Shown here one piece after another: positions 12,569-16,095 of a stretch of DNA of 16,095 nt. The notes under the pieces were generated by a model. It was not told the DNA's origin and ran no database searches. It saw only the letters and a list, made by a program, of their open reading frames with translations. Origin of the DNA: VBDM01 sp035637655 (GTDB lineage Bacteria > Pseudomonadota > Gammaproteobacteria > Burkholderiales > SG8-39); contig DASPWT010000095.1 in assembly GCA_035637655.1 (NCBI GenBank), positions 1 to 16,095 on the forward strand, read 5' to 3'. A program made the position numbers and the translations under genes. Each line of letters opens with the position of its first letter. The first letter of the stretch is position 1.

Positions 12569-13165
12569 ATGAGCTGGGGATTCTGGATTTTCATCGGCGT
12601 CATCGCCGCGATCGTCATCTGGCTGATCTCGATCTACAATGGACTGGTAGCGCAGCGCAACCGCTTCAAAAACGCCTTTGCGCAGATCGACGTCCAGCTG
12701 AAGCGCCGCTACGACCTGATCCCGAACCTCGTGGAGACGGCCAAGGGCTATATCAAGCACGAGCGCGAAACGCTCGAAGCGGTGATCGCGGCGAGGAACG
12801 GCGCGCAGAGCGCCAATCAGCGCGCCGCCGCCAATCCGGCCGACGCCGAGGCGATGAAGCACCTGGCGGCGGCGGAGGCGGGCCTGTCCGGAGCGCTGGG
12901 CCGGTTCTTCGCGCTTTCCGAGGCCTACCCCGACCTCAAGGCCAACCAGACGATGATGCAGCTCTCCGAGGAGCTCACCAGCACCGAGAACAAGATTTCG
13001 TTCGCCCGCCAGGCCTATAACGACGCGGTCATGAGCTACAACACCGCGATCGAGAGCTTCCCGGACAATTTCGTCGCCGGCTTCGGCGGTTTCAAGGAGG
13101 CGACCCTGCTCGAATCCACCGAGTCTCCCGAGGAGCGCAAGCCCGTCAAGGTGTCGTTCACCTAG
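12569..13165 (+). CDS. lemA: LemA family protein
   Basis: The 198-residue protein begins at ATG 12569 behind GGGGGAG. Residues 4-22 are a single N-terminal membrane helix. The rest is the LemA helical bundle: YNGLVAQRNRFKNAFAQIDVQLKRRYDLIPNLVETAKGY at 23-61 with the conserved KRRYDLIPNLVE core, the ENKISFARQAYNDAV helix, and FPDNFVAGFGGF at 164-175. The longer first helix is the most conserved part of the family. LemA proteins are membrane-anchored helical-bundle proteins of unclear role, often beside M48 peptidases and linked to envelope remodelling. Here the M48 gene begins 24 bases after the stop. A direct partnership is inferred from this recurrent pairing. Confidence 0.96.
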   Translation: MSWGFWIFIGVIAAIVIWLISIYNGLVAQRNRFKNAFAQIDVQLKRRYDLIPNLVETAKGYIKHERETLEAVIAARNGAQSANQRAAANPADAEAMKHLAAAEAGLSGALGRFFALSEAYPDLKANQTMMQLSEELTSTENKISFARQAYNDAVMSYNTAIESFPDNFVAGFGGFKEATLLESTESPEERKPVKVSFT

Positions 13166-13189
13166 TGCCGCGGCCGCGCCGGCGGCGCA

Positions 13190-15103
13190 ATGGATTTCTT
13201 CGAGCAACAGCACCGGGCCCGGCGCCGCACGTGGCTGATGCTCCTGCTGTTCGTGCTTGCCGTCGCCGCCATCGTCGCCGCGTTCGATCTGGTGTGCGCA
13301 ATCGTGTACATCTGGTTGTTCGACGTGCAGATCCTGTATTCGAGCAACCTGCTGCAGCAGGTCCCCCGCTCCGTCTACCTGTGGTCCACTCTTGCCACGC
13401 TGCTCGTCATCGGCTGGGGTACCGCGTCGCGGCTTTACCAGCTCTCCGGCGGCGGAGTCGCGGTCGCGGACCTGATCGGCGCGCGCCACGTGAAGCGCGA
13501 TACCGGCGAGCCGGCGGAGCGCCGCTTGCTCAACGTCGTCGAGGAGATGGCGCTCGCCTCGGGCATCACCGTGCCGCTCGTGTTCGTGATGGATGACCAG
13601 CGCACGATCAACGCCTTCGCCGCCGGCTACTCCCCCAACGAGGCGACGGTCATCGTGACGCGGGGCGCGTTGGAGCAGCTCAACCGGGACGAGCTGCAGG
13701 GCGTCGTGGCGCACGAGTTCAGTCACATCCTGAACGGCGACATGCGTCTCAATATTCACCTCGTCGGGGTGATCGCCGGTATCGTGATGGTCGGGTCGAT
13801 CGGAGCCTTCCTGATGACGGGGATCCGCGACGGCGACGATCTGCGTCGCGCGGGAACGGACATCCGCGTGTTCTTCCTCGGGCTCCTCCTGTGGCTGATC
13901 GGCTCGATAGGCGTGCTGGCGGGCCGGCTGATCAAGGCGGTGATCTCCCGCGAGCGCGAGTTCCTCGCCGATGCGTCCGCGGTGCAGTTCACCCGCAATC
14001 CGGACGGCATCGGGGGAGCCTTGTTCAAGATCGGCCTGCGCGGCAGCACCATCGCGCAGCGTCACGCGGAGGAGCTTTCCCATATGTGCATAGGCGCCCC
14101 CGTCAACGACTATTTCGAGTTTGCCTTGTTTCACGATCATCCGCCGCTCGATGATCGCATCGAGCGACTGCTCGGCCCCGGTGCCAAGCGGCTGCTGCGC
14201 GAGCGCATGGAGCGCGCCGAGGCCGCGGCCCTGTCGGCGCGGGGAAGCCCGGTCGTGAGCGAGTTCGTGAGTCCGCTCTATGCGGCTCGCGCCGCGGGGC
14301 CGGCGTCATTGGTCGAAAGCATCGGCAATCCGTCCTCCGCCCACCTCGATCATGCGCGCGCAACGCTCGACGCCATTCCTGCGGAGACCCGCGCCGCAGT
14401 CGGGCGCGTAGAAGGCGCCCAAGCGGCGCTGTTCGCGCTCCTCTTGGGTGAGGGCGAGCTGCGCAAGGCGCAGCTCGCCTTGATCGGGGCGGGCTCCGGC
14501 GCGGAGGTCGCCGCGCAAAGCGCGCGCTTAGCCGACGCGCTGAAACCGCTCGGCGCGCGGGCGCGGCTTCCCGTGCTCGAATTGGTGATCCCGACCCTGA
14601 AGCGGCTTCCCGGACCCGAGCGCGACGGGCTCCTCGAGAAGATCAAAGGCGTGATCGAGGCCGACCGCAAGATCACGCTCGGCGAATTCGTGCTGCTCAC
14701 GCTGTGCAGGACCCAGATCCAGAAGGAGCCCAGGCGCCCGTCGGCCGTGAAGTACCGCAGCGTCGCGGCAGTGGCCGCCGAGGCGGCCGTCGTGCTCTCG
14801 CTGCTCGCGCACTCCGGCAAGGGCGGGATGGCCGCGTTCGACAAGGGAATGGCCGCCCTCGGCGCAGCGGGCGGGGTGCTGCGCTCGCCTTCCGAGCTGA
14901 ACATCGCGGCGGTGGAGTGCGCCCTCAACGAGCTGAACCTGCTTGCACCGCTGAAGAAGCCCCTTTTCATCAAGGCTTGCGTCGCGACGGCGATGGCCGA
15001 TGATAAACTCACGCTCGCGGAAGCGGAGCTGCTGCGCGCGATCTGCGCGACGCTCGACTCGCCCCTGCCGCCGATTCTGGAGACTACCGAGGCCGTCGCG
15101 TGA
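13190..15103 (+). CDS. M48-family membrane zinc metalloprotease with long C-terminal extension
   Basis: The 637-residue protein is about twice the size of HtpX. Helices near 15-37 and 63-78 come first. The peptidase domain (about 95-330) carries HEFSH at 175-179 with catalytic Glu176, and the third zinc ligand Glu257 in SREREFLAD, flanked by helices at 191-210 and 226-248. HPPLDDRIERL at 317-327 is the usual closing motif. After it, roughly 300 Ala/Leu-rich helical residues form a second region. Its segments EADRKITLGEFVLL and ADDKLTLAEAELLRAI resemble the repeated acidic turn of TerB-like domains, though this is a resemblance by eye. The role is probably quality control of inner-membrane proteins, with LemA as partner. 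ATG 13190 has a weak ribosome site. The stop codon overlaps the next gene's start. Confidence 0.93.
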   Translation: MDFFEQQHRARRRTWLMLLLFVLAVAAIVAAFDLVCAIVYIWLFDVQILYSSNLLQQVPRSVYLWSTLATLLVIGWGTASRLYQLSGGGVAVADLIGARHVKRDTGEPAERRLLNVVEEMALASGITVPLVFVMDDQRTINAFAAGYSPNEATVIVTRGALEQLNRDELQGVVAHEFSHILNGDMRLNIHLVGVIAGIVMVGSIGAFLMTGIRDGDDLRRAGTDIRVFFLGLLLWLIGSIGVLAGRLIKAVISREREFLADASAVQFTRNPDGIGGALFKIGLRGSTIAQRHAEELSHMCIGAPVNDYFEFALFHDHPPLDDRIERLLGPGAKRLLRERMERAEAAALSARGSPVVSEFVSPLYAARAAGPASLVESIGNPSSAHLDHARATLDAIPAETRAAVGRVEGAQAALFALLLGEGELRKAQLALIGAGSGAEVAAQSARLADALKPLGARARLPVLELVIPTLKRLPGPERDGLLEKIKGVIEADRKITLGEFVLLTLCRTQIQKEPRRPSAVKYRSVAAVAAEAAVVLSLLAHSGKGGMAAFDKGMAALGAAGGVLRSPSELNIAAVECALNELNLLAPLKKPLFIKACVATAMADDKLTLAEAELLRAICATLDSPLPPILETTEAVA

Positions 15104-15879
15104 TCGAGCCACTGAGCGGAAAAATCGCCTGGGTTACGGGCGGAGGCAGCGGCATCGGGCAGGCGTGCGCGGTCGAGCTCGCCAGAGGCGGCGCGACGGT
15201 GGTCGTATCGGGGAGGCGCGCCGATGCGCTCTCTGAAACCGCGACCCTGATCAAGCAAGCCGGCGGCAAAGGCGAAGCCGAGGCGGTCGATACCAGCGAC
15301 AAGCAGGCGGTCGAGCGCGCGGCGACTGCGATCCTCGATCGCCACGGCCGTATCGATGTCCTCGTCAATTGCGCCGGCACCAACGTCCCGAAGCGCTTCT
15401 TCAAGGATCTGGACGCGTCCGATTGGGACCGAGTAGTCGGCACCAACCTGAACGGCGCGCTCTACTGCACGCTCGCGGTGCTGCCTTCGATGCGCAAACG
15501 GCGCAACGGCCTCGTGATCCACATCGCGTCCTGGTTCGCACGCTATCAGAGCTATCTCGGCGGAGCGGCCTACAACGCGAGCAAGCAGGCGCTCATCGCG
15601 CTGGTCCACCAGATCAACATCGAGGAAGGCATGCACGGAATCCGCGGTTGCGCGATCCACCCCGGCGAGACGGTGACGCCGCTGCAAAAAGCGCGGCCGA
15701 AACCGCCTTCGCCCGAAGACCAGGCGAAGATGCTCAAGATGGAAGACGTGGGGCGCGTCGTGCGTTTCGTCGCCGAATCGCCGGCGCACGTCTGCGTGAA
15801 CGAGATCGTGGTCACCCCGACCTGGAACCGGCTGATACTCGGCGGCGGTGAGATGCTGCTCGCGCCGAAGATCGAGTGA
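15100..15879 (+). CDS. Short-chain dehydrogenase/reductase (SDR)
   Basis: The 259-residue protein is a classical SDR that oxidises or reduces a hydroxyl or carbonyl group with NAD(P). The dinucleotide site is TGGGSGIG at 13-20, followed by RR at 39-40, which favours NADP(H). NCAG is at 90-93. The catalytic residues are Ser144, Tyr158 and Lys162 in AAYNASK. The start is GTG 15100, whose last two bases lie within the TGA stop of the protease gene, so translation is coupled. I see no SDR-specific link to the LemA-M48 pair; it may only share the transcript. The substrate is not predictable. The downstream gene is convergent, with 11 bases between the stop codons. Confidence 0.94.
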   Translation: MIEPLSGKIAWVTGGGSGIGQACAVELARGGATVVVSGRRADALSETATLIKQAGGKGEAEAVDTSDKQAVERAATAILDRHGRIDVLVNCAGTNVPKRFFKDLDASDWDRVVGTNLNGALYCTLAVLPSMRKRRNGLVIHIASWFARYQSYLGGAAYNASKQALIALVHQINIEEGMHGIRGCAIHPGETVTPLQKARPKPPSPEDQAKMLKMEDVGRVVRFVAESPAHVCVNEIVVTPTWNRLILGGGEMLLAPKIE

Positions 15880-15890
15880 AGGCCGGCGCG

Positions 15891-16095
15891 CTAGCCGCTT
15901 TTCCTGTCCTTATCGGCGAGCAGCTTGAAAGTCCCGATCGCCTTGGCAAGGAGCGCGCCCTTGTCGTCGCGCGCCTCGGCTTCGCAGAAGGCGGTGGATT
16001 TGCCTCCGTGCAGGACCTTGCCTTCGGCCGTCACCTTGTCGCCGAAGCTTCCCTTCATGAAGCCGACGCTCAAGTCGACGGTCAGCACGCCGCCG
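15891..16095 (-). CDS. PaaI-type hotdog-fold thioesterase, C-terminal part
   Basis: The gene reads leftward from beyond the right edge to a TAG at 15891-15893; about 68 residues are visible. They show the C-terminal half of a hotdog-fold thioesterase: LTVDLSVGFMKGSFGDKVTAE, then VLHGGKSTAFCEAEARDDKG and LLAKAIGTFKLL, the usual strands of PaaI-like acyl-CoA thioesterases. Catalytic residues lie in the missing N-terminal part. A GTG at 16086-16088 is in frame, but the sequence before it (GG) continues the domain, so the true start is outside the window. Confidence 0.8.
   Translation of the reverse strand, partial: GGVLTVDLSVGFMKGSFGDKVTAEGKVLHGGKSTAFCEAEARDDKGALLAKAIGTFKLLADKDRKSG

Noticed and set aside
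12317..14140. A 607-codon open frame on the minus strand
   Set aside because: It is antisense to the RDD, LemA and M48 genes, which have clear family motifs; its composition is His/Asp/Arg-rich and typical of a shadow frame.
14350..15789. A 479-codon open frame on the minus strand
   Set aside because: It is antisense to the M48 extension and the SDR gene, whose motifs are unambiguous.

Overview
The window looks like chromosomal DNA from a high-GC betaproteobacterium, probably Burkholderiales-like. The main clues are a stand-alone Bug-type periplasmic binding protein, a Gly/Tyr/Pro-rich exported protein with a conserved paired-cysteine tail, a LemA-M48 pair and strongly GC-biased third codon positions. 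There are no RNA genes, insertion sequences, CRISPR arrays or prophage genes that I can support. Taxonomy is inferred from gene content only.

Left part (1-1306): the likely 3' end of a cut-off gene, then two small exported proteins. One carries three near-identical 22-residue repeats and resembles nothing I know. The other has two eight-cysteine-spaced repeats of the GLG1/Cys-rich type.

Sigma-factor module (1307-6395): six genes on the + strand with gaps of 11 to 95 bases. In order they are an ECF sigma factor, a zinc-finger membrane anti-sigma factor, a 100-residue exported protein, an exported FecR-domain protein, a TPR plus outer-membrane beta-barrel protein, and a six-helix membrane diguanylate cyclase. 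The 100-residue protein and the FecR-domain protein end in the same tail, copied at the DNA level. A GGAACC-N16-CGT element just upstream of the sigma gene looks like an ECF-type, possibly self-activated promoter. I read the module as a signal-controlled envelope or surface system. It is the best candidate here for something undescribed.

Middle (6396-10922): a cold-shock protein gene with a good sigma-70 promoter, a long leader and a textbook terminator. It is followed by a small coiled-coil protein, an orphan Bug solute-binding protein, a small lipoprotein, a SAM-dependent methyltransferase, a conserved protein of unknown function and the Gly/Tyr/Pro-rich exported protein.

Right part (10935-16095): a minus-strand quinone-oxidoreductase-like enzyme. 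Divergent from it is a + strand run of RDD membrane protein, LemA, a long M48 membrane metalloprotease and a short-chain dehydrogenase that overlaps the protease stop codon. The window ends inside a minus-strand PaaI-type thioesterase.
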